Assembly (NCBI GenBank): GCA_025359685.1
Contig: JANYEY010000114.1
Span: 1-44,118, forward strand
Length of the DNA stretch: 44,118 nucleotides
Direction of reading: 5' to 3'
Origin: Sphingomonadaceae bacterium
Lineage (GTDB): Bacteria > Pseudomonadota > Alphaproteobacteria > Sphingomonadales > Sphingomonadaceae
Made by a program: the position numbers and the translations under genes. Positions 24,919 to 31,992 of this stretch are shown here, one piece after another (the stretch's first letter is position 1; every line of letters starts with the position of its first letter). The notes below the pieces were generated by a model. It was given only the letters and a program-made list of their open reading frames with translations, made no database searches and had not been told where the DNA came from.

Positions 24919-25788
24919 ATGACTGACCGGGTGGTCAATGGTCTTTCGGTGGACGTCGAGGACTGGTTCCAGGTCGGCGCCTTCGAAGGCGTGATCGATC
25001 GCAGCAATTGGGACGGCCTGACTGACCGGGTCGAACGCAATTGCGCCGCGATCCTCGACATGTTCGCCAATGCCGATGTCAAGGCGACCTTCTTTACGTT
25101 GGGCTGGGTGGCGCAGCGCCATGGGCCGCTGATGCGCCAGATCATCGATGCCGGGCACGAGATTGCGAGTCACGGGTGGGATCACGAACGAGTGTTCCGT
25201 CTCGACAGCAAGTCGTTCGCCGCCGACATTGAGCGCAGCCGGAAGGTGATCGAGGATGCCGCCGGGGTTGCAATCACGGGCTACCGCGCGCCCAGCTTCT
25301 CGATCGATAGCCGCACGCCGTGGGCCTATATGGTTCTCGCCGAACAAGGCTTCAAATACAGCTCAAGCGTCGCCCCGATCGCGCACGACCACTATGGCTG
25401 GCGTGAGGCACCGCGCTTTGCGTTCAAGCCGCTGCCGTGGAGCGATCTCATCGAAATACCGGTGACCACGGCGCACTTCGCCGGACGGCGCCTGGCTGCT
25501 GGTGGGGGTGGGTTCTTTCGCGTGCTGCCTTATGGCTTTTCGCGCTGGGCGATCCGTCAGGTCAACACCCGCGACCAGCGCCCCGCGGTGTTCTATTTCC
25601 ATCCGTGGGAGATCGATCCCAACCAGCCGCGGGTAACCGGCGCCTCGCTGCGTTCGAAGGTCAGGCACTATACCAACCTTTCGGTCATGGCCGAAAAGCT
25701 CGAGCAGCTGGTGCGCGAATTCGAATGGGACCGGATGGACCTTTTGGCGCACCGCGAAGCTGCGCGGGCGGTGGACCTTGCGGCATGA
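24919..25788 (+). CDS. XrtA system polysaccharide deacetylase
   Basis: 289-residue NodB-type deacetylase, family TIGR03006. The opening SVDVEDWFQ carries the catalytic Asp and metal Asp; the metal-binding His pair is at about His85 and His89 in SHGWDHE; GYRAPSFSID and the late FYFHPWEID supply the remaining motifs. It removes N-acetyl groups from the sugar chain. No clear signal peptide is seen, so whether it acts in the cytoplasm or is exported otherwise is unclear. Its stop overlaps the FemAB-like gene (ATGA), a sign of co-translation. Confidence 0.93.
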   Translation: MTDRVVNGLSVDVEDWFQVGAFEGVIDRSNWDGLTDRVERNCAAILDMFANADVKATFFTLGWVAQRHGPLMRQIIDAGHEIASHGWDHERVFRLDSKSFAADIERSRKVIEDAAGVAITGYRAPSFSIDSRTPWAYMVLAEQGFKYSSSVAPIAHDHYGWREAPRFAFKPLPWSDLIEIPVTTAHFAGRRLAAGGGGFFRVLPYGFSRWAIRQVNTRDQRPAVFYFHPWEIDPNQPRVTGASLRSKVRHYTNLSVMAEKLEQLVREFEWDRMDLLAHREAARAVDLAA

Positions 25789-26861
25789 ACGCGCCGTTCA
25801 AGCCAATCGCGCTGCGCGTGAGCGCGGCGAATCTCGGCGATCCGGGTGAACGGACCCTGATCGACCGATTTGTGCTGAGCCATCCCGAGGGTACGCCGTT
25901 TCACCGCCCGGCTTGGCTGCTGGCCAGCGCCAAGGGCACCGGCAACCGCGCGCATGCGCTGATCGCTGAGCGCGGCGATGCGATTCTGGCTTACCTGCCG
26001 CTGACCGAAGTTCATTCGCCGATCTTTGGGCGGATGCTCGCTTCCAGCGGGTTTGCGGTCGGCGGTGGTTTGCTGCTCAGCGAAGGCACGCCTTCCGCCG
26101 CAATTTTCCGCGCGCTCGAAGAGCTGGCCCAGCGCTTGAACTGCCCGTCGATTGAACTGCGCGGCGGAACCTTGCCGCAGCGCCGCGCCGGATGGGCGAT
26201 CAGGCGCGAATCGCATTGCGGCTTCGTCCAGCCGCTCGGCACCGATGACGAGGCCCAGCTCCTGCAGGTCCCGCGCAAGCAACGCGCCGAAGTGCGCAAG
26301 GGGCTGGCGAATGACCTTGCGATCACCGTCGGCACCGCGGATCGTGACCGCGCGGCGCATTACGCAGTCTATGCCGAAAGCGTGCGCAATCTTGGTACCC
26401 CGGTGTTCCCGGCCAGCCTGTTTGCCGAAGTGCTCGACGCCTTTGCTGACGATGCCGACATCTTGACCGTGTGGAGCGGAAATCGCCCAGTAGCTAGCGT
26501 GCTCTCGCTGTATCACGGCGGCGCGGTGAAGCCCTATTGGGGCGGCGGCACTCGCGATGCACGCCAGCTGCGCGCCAATGACCGGATGTATTATGAACTA
26601 ATGCTCCACGCTCGGCGGCGCGGCTGCATTGCATTCGATTTCGGCCGATCGAAGACCCAGAGCGGGGCTTATGATTTCAAGCGCAACTGGGGGCTTGAGC
26701 CCGAACCGCTGTCCTATGCACAGTGGACCGCGCCCGGCAGTGCGGCCCGCGATGCCGACCCGACCAGCGACAAGCATTCTGCGCGGATCGAATTGTGGAA
26801 GCGGTTGCCGCTGCCGATTGCCAACCTGATCGGCCCGTTCATTGCGCGGGGGCTGGGATGA
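25785..26861 (+). CDS. FemAB-like protein, XrtA/PEP-CTERM-associated
   Basis: 358-residue member of the TIGR03019 family, with the FemAB/GNAT double fold. QLLQVPRKQRAEVRKGLAN, then YAVYAESVRNLGTPVFP, then FDFGRSKTQSGAYDFKRNWG are the family landmarks. FemAB enzymes add amino acids to an amine on a cell-wall precursor; here the acceptor could be the deacetylated sugar made by the enzyme encoded just upstream. The ATG at 25785 overlaps the deacetylase stop; the stop overlaps the glycosyltransferase start, so three genes are coupled in a row. It is a second FemAB-like protein in this locus, distinct from the one at 14.7-15.7 kb. Confidence 0.92.
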   Translation: MNAPFKPIALRVSAANLGDPGERTLIDRFVLSHPEGTPFHRPAWLLASAKGTGNRAHALIAERGDAILAYLPLTEVHSPIFGRMLASSGFAVGGGLLLSEGTPSAAIFRALEELAQRLNCPSIELRGGTLPQRRAGWAIRRESHCGFVQPLGTDDEAQLLQVPRKQRAEVRKGLANDLAITVGTADRDRAAHYAVYAESVRNLGTPVFPASLFAEVLDAFADDADILTVWSGNRPVASVLSLYHGGAVKPYWGGGTRDARQLRANDRMYYELMLHARRRGCIAFDFGRSKTQSGAYDFKRNWGLEPEPLSYAQWTAPGSAARDADPTSDKHSARIELWKRLPLPIANLIGPFIARGLG

Positions 26862-28096
26862 GCGGCGAGGTTCTGTTCCTATCGCACCGTATCCCGTTTC
26901 CGCCCAATCGCGGCGACAAGATCCGCTCACACCATGTGCTGCGGCGCCTTGCCGAGCTGTCGCCGGTCCATGTCGCAACCTTTGCCGACGATGCTGCCGA
27001 CTTTGCGCACGAGGGCGAGCTGGCGGCGATTACGGCCAGCCATTGCCTGACGCTCCGCCGCAAGTCGCTGGCCCGCGCCGGGGCTGAGGCGCTGGTGAAC
27101 GGGTCGCCCGTCAGCCTCACCGCGTTCCACGATCCCGTCCTTGCTGCCTACGTCTGCCGCGTTCTGGCGGAGCGGCCAATTGGCACGATTTACGCCTTCT
27201 CCGGCCAAATGGGCCAGTACATTCCGGCGAGTTTCAAGGGCCGGATCATCTACGATTTCGTCGACGTCGATTCGGCGAAGTTCGAAGCCTATGCCGATGC
27301 AGGCAAGGGCCCGCGCGCGTGGATCGATGCCCGCGAAGGCCGGTTGCTGGGCGCTGAAGAGGCGCGGCTCGCGCGGCGTTCCGACGTGAGCCTGTTCGTA
27401 TCGAGCGAAGAGGCCGCACTGTTCCGTGCCCGCCTGCTGCCGCAGGACCGGCTTGAATGTGATGTGCGCGCGCTGCGCAACGGCATCGACGCTGCGTTCT
27501 TCAATCCGGCGGGATGCGATCCGGCCGAGGCGATGCTGGCGGCCTCATTGCCGCGCATCGTCTTCACCGGACAGATGGATTACGCGCCCAACATCGCAGC
27601 GGCGCGGCGGGTGATCGAGCGGCTCCTCCCGGCGATCCGCCAGACCATTCCCGAAACGAGTTTCCACGTGGTTGGCCGCAATCCGCCGGAAAGCCTGAAA
27701 GCATTGCACGGCAAGTCTGGCGTCTTTGTGCACGGCGCGGTTGACGATATGCGGCGCTATCTTGCGGCTGCTGATCTGGCGCTGGTGCCGCTCGAACTGG
27801 CGCGCGGCGTCCAGAACAAAGTGCTTGAGGCGATGGCGATGACCTTGCCGGTGGTCCTGACGCCTGACGCGGCGACCGGAATTGGCGGCAGCGATGGCCA
27901 TCATTACGCCATGGCAGAAAGCGATGCCGAATTGGCCGAGAAGACCGCTGCATTGCTCTGCGATCCGGTGCGGCGCGCGGCGCTGGGCGCAGAAGCGCGC
28001 CGCTTCGTGGTCGACAAGCTGAGCTGGCAAGCGACGCTGGCACCGATTGCCGGAATGCTTGGCTTTGCTGAAACGGCTGTCCGTGATGCCGCCTGA
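26858..28096 (+). CDS. PEP-CTERM/XrtA system glycosyltransferase (GT4-like)
   Basis: 412-residue GT-B glycosyltransferase of the TIGR03087 family. The start LFLSHRIPFPPNRGDKIRS is diagnostic. The C-terminal half has the GT4 donor-binding layout with FTGQMDYAPN, VHGAVDDMRRYLAAADLALVP and the Glu-containing QNKVLEAMAM. It adds a sugar to the growing repeat unit at the cytoplasmic face. It is the only glycosyltransferase seen in the window, so enzymes for other sugars must be encoded elsewhere. The start overlaps FemAB by 4 bp (ATGA) and the end overlaps xrtA by 11 bp. Confidence 0.93.
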   Translation: MSGEVLFLSHRIPFPPNRGDKIRSHHVLRRLAELSPVHVATFADDAADFAHEGELAAITASHCLTLRRKSLARAGAEALVNGSPVSLTAFHDPVLAAYVCRVLAERPIGTIYAFSGQMGQYIPASFKGRIIYDFVDVDSAKFEAYADAGKGPRAWIDAREGRLLGAEEARLARRSDVSLFVSSEEAALFRARLLPQDRLECDVRALRNGIDAAFFNPAGCDPAEAMLAASLPRIVFTGQMDYAPNIAAARRVIERLLPAIRQTIPETSFHVVGRNPPESLKALHGKSGVFVHGAVDDMRRYLAAADLALVPLELARGVQNKVLEAMAMTLPVVLTPDAATGIGGSDGHHYAMAESDAELAEKTAALLCDPVRRAALGAEARRFVVDKLSWQATLAPIAGMLGFAETAVRDAA

Positions 28097-29636
28097 TGCT
28101 TTGGTCGCGGCCCCCGGTCTGACGCTGGTTTCGGCATCGTGGTGGCGCAGTCTCGCAACGCTGGGCACTGCATGGCTTGCGCTGGTGATTGCCTTCGCTG
28201 CTGATTGGCAGGCGATGATCGGCCAGTGGTGGAACAGTTCGACTTACAATCACGTGCTGCTGATCCCGGCCATTCTTGGCTGGCTGGCCTGGCAGCGCCG
28301 CGAGATCGTGGATCAGCTGGAGCCGCGCCCATCGAGCCTCGGCTTGCTGGCTCTTGGCGGGGCTGTCCTGCTGTGGGTGCTAGGCGCTTTCGCCGGGTTC
28401 GACTTACTGCGTCAGGCCGGCGCCGTGGCCATGCTGCCGGCGAGCGCGTTGCTTCTGCTCGGCCCGCGAGTCTTTGCCGGGCTGCTGTTTCCCTTTGCCT
28501 ACATGGCTTTCCTGGTGCCGTTCGGCGATGAATTGGTCCCGCCGCTGCAAATCATCACCGCCAAGATGACCGTCGCGCTGGTCCACCTGAGCCACATCCC
28601 AGCAACCATCGATGGGGTATTCATCGATACGCCTGCAGGCTTGTTCGAGGTTGCCGAGGCCTGTTCCGGGGTCAAGTTCCTGATCGCCATGATCGCGCTC
28701 GGAGTGCTGGTCGGCAACGTCTGCTTCAGAAGCTGGCCGCGGCGGATCGCATTCTTCGCGCTGTGCATCATCGTCCCGATCCTCGCCAATGGCGTGCGCG
28801 CCTGGGGCACGATCTTCGCCGCGCAGTATGTCGGGGTGGAGAGGGCTGGCGGGATCGACCACCTGATTTATGGCTGGGTCTTCTTCGCCGTCGTGATTGC
28901 TGCAGTTCTGGGCCTTGCCTGGCGGTACTTCGATCGGGGCATCGACGATCCTTATGCGGACTGGGCGCGGCTCAAGGCATCTTCGTCGCTCGCAAAAGCC
29001 GAGCGACTCTCACTGATCCCGCCAGTTGCGCTGATCGGCGCGGCGGCTCTGGTGCTGGGCGGGGTCGCCTGGGCCGGTGCGGCCGATGGCCTCTCGGCAG
29101 CGATGCCGCGCCAGGTGTTCCTGCCGGATGTTCCGGGCTGGACGATTGTCCCGTTCAAGCCTCAGGTCGCATGGCAACCGCGGGCCTTGGGCGCCGATCA
29201 TCGCCTGCTGGGCCGCTATCGCAATGCCGCTGGCGACGAGGTCGATGTGTTCTACGCGCTCTATGCCGGGCAGGGCGAGGGGCAAGACGCCGGCGGCTTC
29301 GGGCAAGGCGCACTGGTGCCCGAAAGCGGTTGGGCGTGGACCAGTGGCGGCCCACAATTAGCGGGCGCCCGTGCGGATCGTCTGACCCATCCGGGACAGA
29401 TCGAGCGAATGGCCTTCACCTGGTATCGCTCGGGCGATCTGCTGACCGGCAGCAATGCCCGGCTCAAGCTCACCAATATCGCTGACCGCCTGCTGCTCCA
29501 TGCCAGCTCTACCGCAGTGTTGATCCTGTCGGCCGAACAGCGGTCCGGGCATGAGGCTTCGGCCGAGGTTCGCGCGTTTCAGGCTGCAATCGGCGACCCC
29601 GGTTCATGGATGGACCGCATCGGCCAAGCCCGCTAA
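28086..29636 (+). CDS. xrtA: Exosortase A fused to an EpsI domain
   Basis: 516-residue integral membrane protein. Eight or so hydrophobic helices fill residues 18-285. The exosortase catalytic set is visible: Cys193 in EACSGVKFL, Arg238 in NGVRAWG and His259 in GGIDHLIYGW. It cuts PEP-CTERM proteins at their C-terminal sorting signal and is thought to transfer them to a surface acceptor. From about residue 320 on, after another helix, follows an EpsI-type periplasmic domain (FLPDVPGWTIVPFKP, then WYRSGDLLTGSNARLK), which other bacteria encode as a separate gene. The ATG at 28086 lies inside the end of the glycosyltransferase gene. Confidence 0.95.
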   Translation: MPPDALVAAPGLTLVSASWWRSLATLGTAWLALVIAFAADWQAMIGQWWNSSTYNHVLLIPAILGWLAWQRREIVDQLEPRPSSLGLLALGGAVLLWVLGAFAGFDLLRQAGAVAMLPASALLLLGPRVFAGLLFPFAYMAFLVPFGDELVPPLQIITAKMTVALVHLSHIPATIDGVFIDTPAGLFEVAEACSGVKFLIAMIALGVLVGNVCFRSWPRRIAFFALCIIVPILANGVRAWGTIFAAQYVGVERAGGIDHLIYGWVFFAVVIAAVLGLAWRYFDRGIDDPYADWARLKASSSLAKAERLSLIPPVALIGAAALVLGGVAWAGAADGLSAAMPRQVFLPDVPGWTIVPFKPQVAWQPRALGADHRLLGRYRNAAGDEVDVFYALYAGQGEGQDAGGFGQGALVPESGWAWTSGGPQLAGARADRLTHPGQIERMAFTWYRSGDLLTGSNARLKLTNIADRLLLHASSTAVLILSAEQRSGHEASAEVRAFQAAIGDPGSWMDRIGQAR

Positions 29637-29645
29637 GCGCGCCCT

Positions 29646-31538
29646 ATGTGCGGGATTACCGGGATCTATCACCTTGAAACGCCCAAGCCGGTCGATCCTG
29701 TGCGGATCGAGCGGATGTGTGCGGCGATGGCCCATCGCGGCCCGGACGGGCAGGGGGTGTGGACCGCACCCGGCGTAGGGCTGGGTCACTTGCGCCTGTC
29801 GATCATCGACATTGCTGGATCGCCGCAACCGATGGCCTCAAGCGACGGCCGCGCCATGCTGGTCTTCAACGGCGAGATCTATAATTACCGCGAACTGCGC
29901 GAGGAATTGCGCGGCGGCGGCGCGCAGTTCCACACCGATGGCGATAGCGAAGTCATCCTCGCCGCCTGGCAGAAGTGGGGACCTGAATGCGTCACCCGGC
30001 TGCACGGCATGTTCGCCTTCGCGATCTACGACCTTGCAGCGCGGACCCTGTTTCTCGCCCGCGACCGGCTTGGGGTGAAGCCGCTGTTTTATGCGCCGCT
30101 CAGCGACGGCAGTGTGGCCTTTGCCTCCGAACTCAAAGGCCTGCTGGCCAATCCGTTGCTGCGCCGCGAGATCGATCCGCTGGCGATCGAAGATTACATG
30201 ACCTGGGGTTATGTGCCCGATCATCGATCGATCCTGAGCGGCGTGCACAAGCTGCCCGCCGGCCACACGCTGTTGCTGCATCACGGCGCGCCGTTGCCCG
30301 AGCCGCAACAATACTGGGACGTATCGTTCGCGCAGCGGCGCAAAGGCAGAGCGAGCGACTTGGAGGCGGAGCTGCTGCACTTGCTGCGCCAGGCGGTCTC
30401 GTCGCGGATGGTTGCGGACGTTCCTCTGGGTGCATTCCTGTCGGGCGGGGTCGACAGCTCGGCGGTCGTTGCCTTGATGGCCGAGGCGAGCAATGCGCCG
30501 GTCAAGACCTGTTCGATCGGGTTCGACGTCGCCGCGCTCGACGAAAGCGCATACGCCCAGACTGTCGCCACCAGGTTCGGCACCGATCATCACGCGCGGC
30601 AGGTCTCGCCAGACGATTTCGAGCATGTCGGCACCCTTGCCGCAATGTTCGACGAACCTTTTGCCGATGCCTCGGCGCTGCCGACCTGGCGCGTCTGCCA
30701 GCTGGCGCGTGAGACGGTGACCGTTGCCTTGTCTGGTGACGGCGCAGATGAGGCATTCGCCGGTTATCGGCGGCACAAATTCCAGCACGCCGAGGACCGG
30801 CTGCGCGGGCTGCTGCCGCAAAGCTTGCGCGGTCCGTTGCTGGGCGGCCTGGGGGCGGTTTACCCCAAAGCAGATTGGGCCCCGCGCCCGCTCCGCGCCA
30901 AGACGACGCTCCTCAGCCTCGCCGGAAGCAGCGAAGCGGGATACGCGCGTGCGCTAGCGATCTTCCCGCCGGAGTTGCGGCAGAAGCTCTATTCGTCTGA
31001 CTTTCTCAAATTGCGCGGCGATTACCGGGCCGAGCAACCGTTCGAAGCCACCATGCGCGGGGCGGAGGCGCGCTCAGGGCTCGACCGGGCGCAATATGCC
31101 GATCTCAAGTTCTGGCTCCCCGGCGATATCCTGACCAAGGTCGATCGCACCAGCATGGCAGTCAGCCTCGAGGCGCGCGAACCACTGCTCGACCACCGCC
31201 TGATCGAATTTGCCGCCGCTTTGCCCGAAGGCCTCCGGACGAAGCGCGGTGAGGGTAAGTGGCTGCTCAAGAAGACGATGGAGCGCTATCTGCCCGAGCA
31301 GGTGCTCTACCGGCCCAAGCAGGGCTTCGTGATGCCGATCGCGCAATGGTTTCGCGGCCCGCTGGCGTCCAGCGCGCGGGTGATCGGTTCAAGCGCCGCG
31401 CTGGCCAGGACCGGATGGTTTGACGCCAAGGCGCTTGGTAGCATTGCCGACGATCATATCGCGGGGCGTGCCGATCATGGGCGGCTGCTGTGGCAGCTGC
31501 TGATGCTCGACCGCTCGCTCAGCGCTTTGGTCGGCTGA
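29646..31538 (+). CDS. XrtA/PEP-CTERM system amidotransferase (asparagine synthase-like)
   Basis: 630-residue class II glutamine amidotransferase fused to an asparagine-synthetase domain, family TIGR03108. The N-terminal nucleophile is Cys2 (MCGITGIYH), which frees ammonia from glutamine; the ATP-pyrophosphatase loop SGGVDSS is at about 266-272. DILTKVDRTSMAVSLEAREP is the conserved synthetase segment. It probably amidates a carboxylate on the polysaccharide or a precursor rather than making free asparagine. It starts 9 bp after xrtA and is the last gene of the operon; a hairpin follows 27 bp after its stop. Confidence 0.93.
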   Translation: MCGITGIYHLETPKPVDPVRIERMCAAMAHRGPDGQGVWTAPGVGLGHLRLSIIDIAGSPQPMASSDGRAMLVFNGEIYNYRELREELRGGGAQFHTDGDSEVILAAWQKWGPECVTRLHGMFAFAIYDLAARTLFLARDRLGVKPLFYAPLSDGSVAFASELKGLLANPLLRREIDPLAIEDYMTWGYVPDHRSILSGVHKLPAGHTLLLHHGAPLPEPQQYWDVSFAQRRKGRASDLEAELLHLLRQAVSSRMVADVPLGAFLSGGVDSSAVVALMAEASNAPVKTCSIGFDVAALDESAYAQTVATRFGTDHHARQVSPDDFEHVGTLAAMFDEPFADASALPTWRVCQLARETVTVALSGDGADEAFAGYRRHKFQHAEDRLRGLLPQSLRGPLLGGLGAVYPKADWAPRPLRAKTTLLSLAGSSEAGYARALAIFPPELRQKLYSSDFLKLRGDYRAEQPFEATMRGAEARSGLDRAQYADLKFWLPGDILTKVDRTSMAVSLEAREPLLDHRLIEFAAALPEGLRTKRGEGKWLLKKTMERYLPEQVLYRPKQGFVMPIAQWFRGPLASSARVIGSSAALARTGWFDAKALGSIADDHIAGRADHGRLLWQLLMLDRSLSALVG

Positions 31539-31564
31539 ACCTGCAAACCAATACTCGCAAACGA

Positions 31565-31594
31565 AAACGGCCCCGACTTGCGTCAGGGCCGTTT
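31565..31594 (-). terminator. Intrinsic terminator favouring the minus strand
   Basis: Stem of 12-13 bp with a four-base loop, then TTTTCGTTT on the minus strand. At one stem position the plus strand has a C-A mismatch while the minus-strand RNA has a G-U wobble, so the full stem forms only in minus-strand RNA. It ends the small transcript at 31614-31652 and may weakly terminate the amidotransferase operon from the other side. Confidence 0.85.
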
Positions 31595-31613
31595 AGAAAC
31601 TCGTGAGTAACGT

Positions 31614-31652
31614 TCAGCGTTCGCCGAAACCCTTGATAAGCCATGCCCACAT
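31614..31652 (-). CDS. Tiny 12-codon ORF with strong ribosome site
   Basis: ATG to TGA encoding MWAWLIKGFGER. AGGAGG lies at 31659-31664, six bases before the ATG, a near-ideal Shine-Dalgarno site. A promoter-like pair lies about 50-80 bp upstream and an intrinsic terminator begins 20 bp after the stop, so ORF and signals form a self-contained transcription unit of about 135-140 nt. The peptide is amphipathic, with two Trp, Leu, Ile and Phe against Lys, Arg and Glu. I do not recognise it. It could be a very small protein, a leader-type peptide (two Trp codons, but no downstream gene on this strand before the amidotransferase antisense), or a small RNA whose ORF is incidental. Confidence 0.55.
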   Translation of the reverse strand: MWAWLIKGFGER

Positions 31653-31703
31653 AGGACGCCTCCTGAACTTATGTCGATCTCGGGTGGAGCTCGATCAACG
31701 CTC

Positions 31704-31731
31704 ATTTTAACGAAATAGTAACCAAAGGCAA
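31704..31731 (-). promoter_or_regulatory. Promoter-like sequence of the tiny ORF
   Basis: On the minus strand TTGCCT (31731-31726) and TAAAAT (31709-31704) are 16 bp apart, matching 4/6 and 5/6 of the sigma-70 consensus. The predicted start near 31697 gives a leader of about 45 nt before the 12-codon ORF. Confidence 0.5.
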
Positions 31732-31842
31732 TAGGACAAAATTCACCATAAAGCATTGCCGGGTGCAAGAGATTTTGTACTGAATTTCAACGCTGTAGAT
31801 TGCTCGTGGAATAAATTTGGCGCGCGGTGGCGCAAAGGCGCG

Positions 31843-31858
31843 CGTTGCCGCGGCAACG
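31843..31858. repeat. Perfect 16-bp palindrome
   Basis: CGTTGCCGCGGCAACG, self-complementary over its full length, 135 bp after the EAL gene's stop. It has no loop and no T-run, so it is a poor terminator; it may be a protein-binding site. Its use is unknown. Confidence 0.5.
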
Positions 31859-31992
31859 AATCGCTAGCTTTGGCAGCTACTTAGTGAAGCTGTGATTCGG
31901 CGCGCAGGTGCATTGCCAAGCAGATCGATATCGCCCCGAACAAACTTCGATACGGGCATGCCGGCCGCCGCTTCTGCGACAGTTTCCGGCAA

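Larger units (their letters stand above)
31539..31992. other. 454-bp region without a large gene
   Basis: Between the convergent ends of the amidotransferase and the EAL-domain gene. It holds an intrinsic terminator (31565-31594), a minus-strand 12-codon ORF (31614-31652), a promoter-like pair (31704-31731) and a perfect 16-bp palindrome (31843-31858). The stretch 31670-31830 is clearly more AT-rich than its surroundings, as expected of a promoter. No further gene is seen in 31860-31992. Confidence 0.8.

Noticed and set aside
12946..31538. Exosortase A locus as a mobile or foreign island
   Set aside because: No integrase, tRNA, direct flanking repeats or clear shift in base composition was seen; it looks like core chromosome of this lineage.
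31614..31652. Tiny ORF as a trp operon leader peptide
   Set aside because: It has two Trp codons and a following terminator, but no trp gene lies downstream on that strand and no alternative antiterminator hairpin is evident.
31583..31768. 61-codon minus-strand open frame over the tiny-ORF region
   Set aside because: It has no ribosome site, runs through the promoter and terminator of the 12-codon unit, and its composition does not look like protein coding.
31741..31800. Sigma-54 promoter for the tiny ORF (TTGCAC...ATGC)
   Set aside because: The spacing between the two elements is one base too long and the -24 GG is missing.
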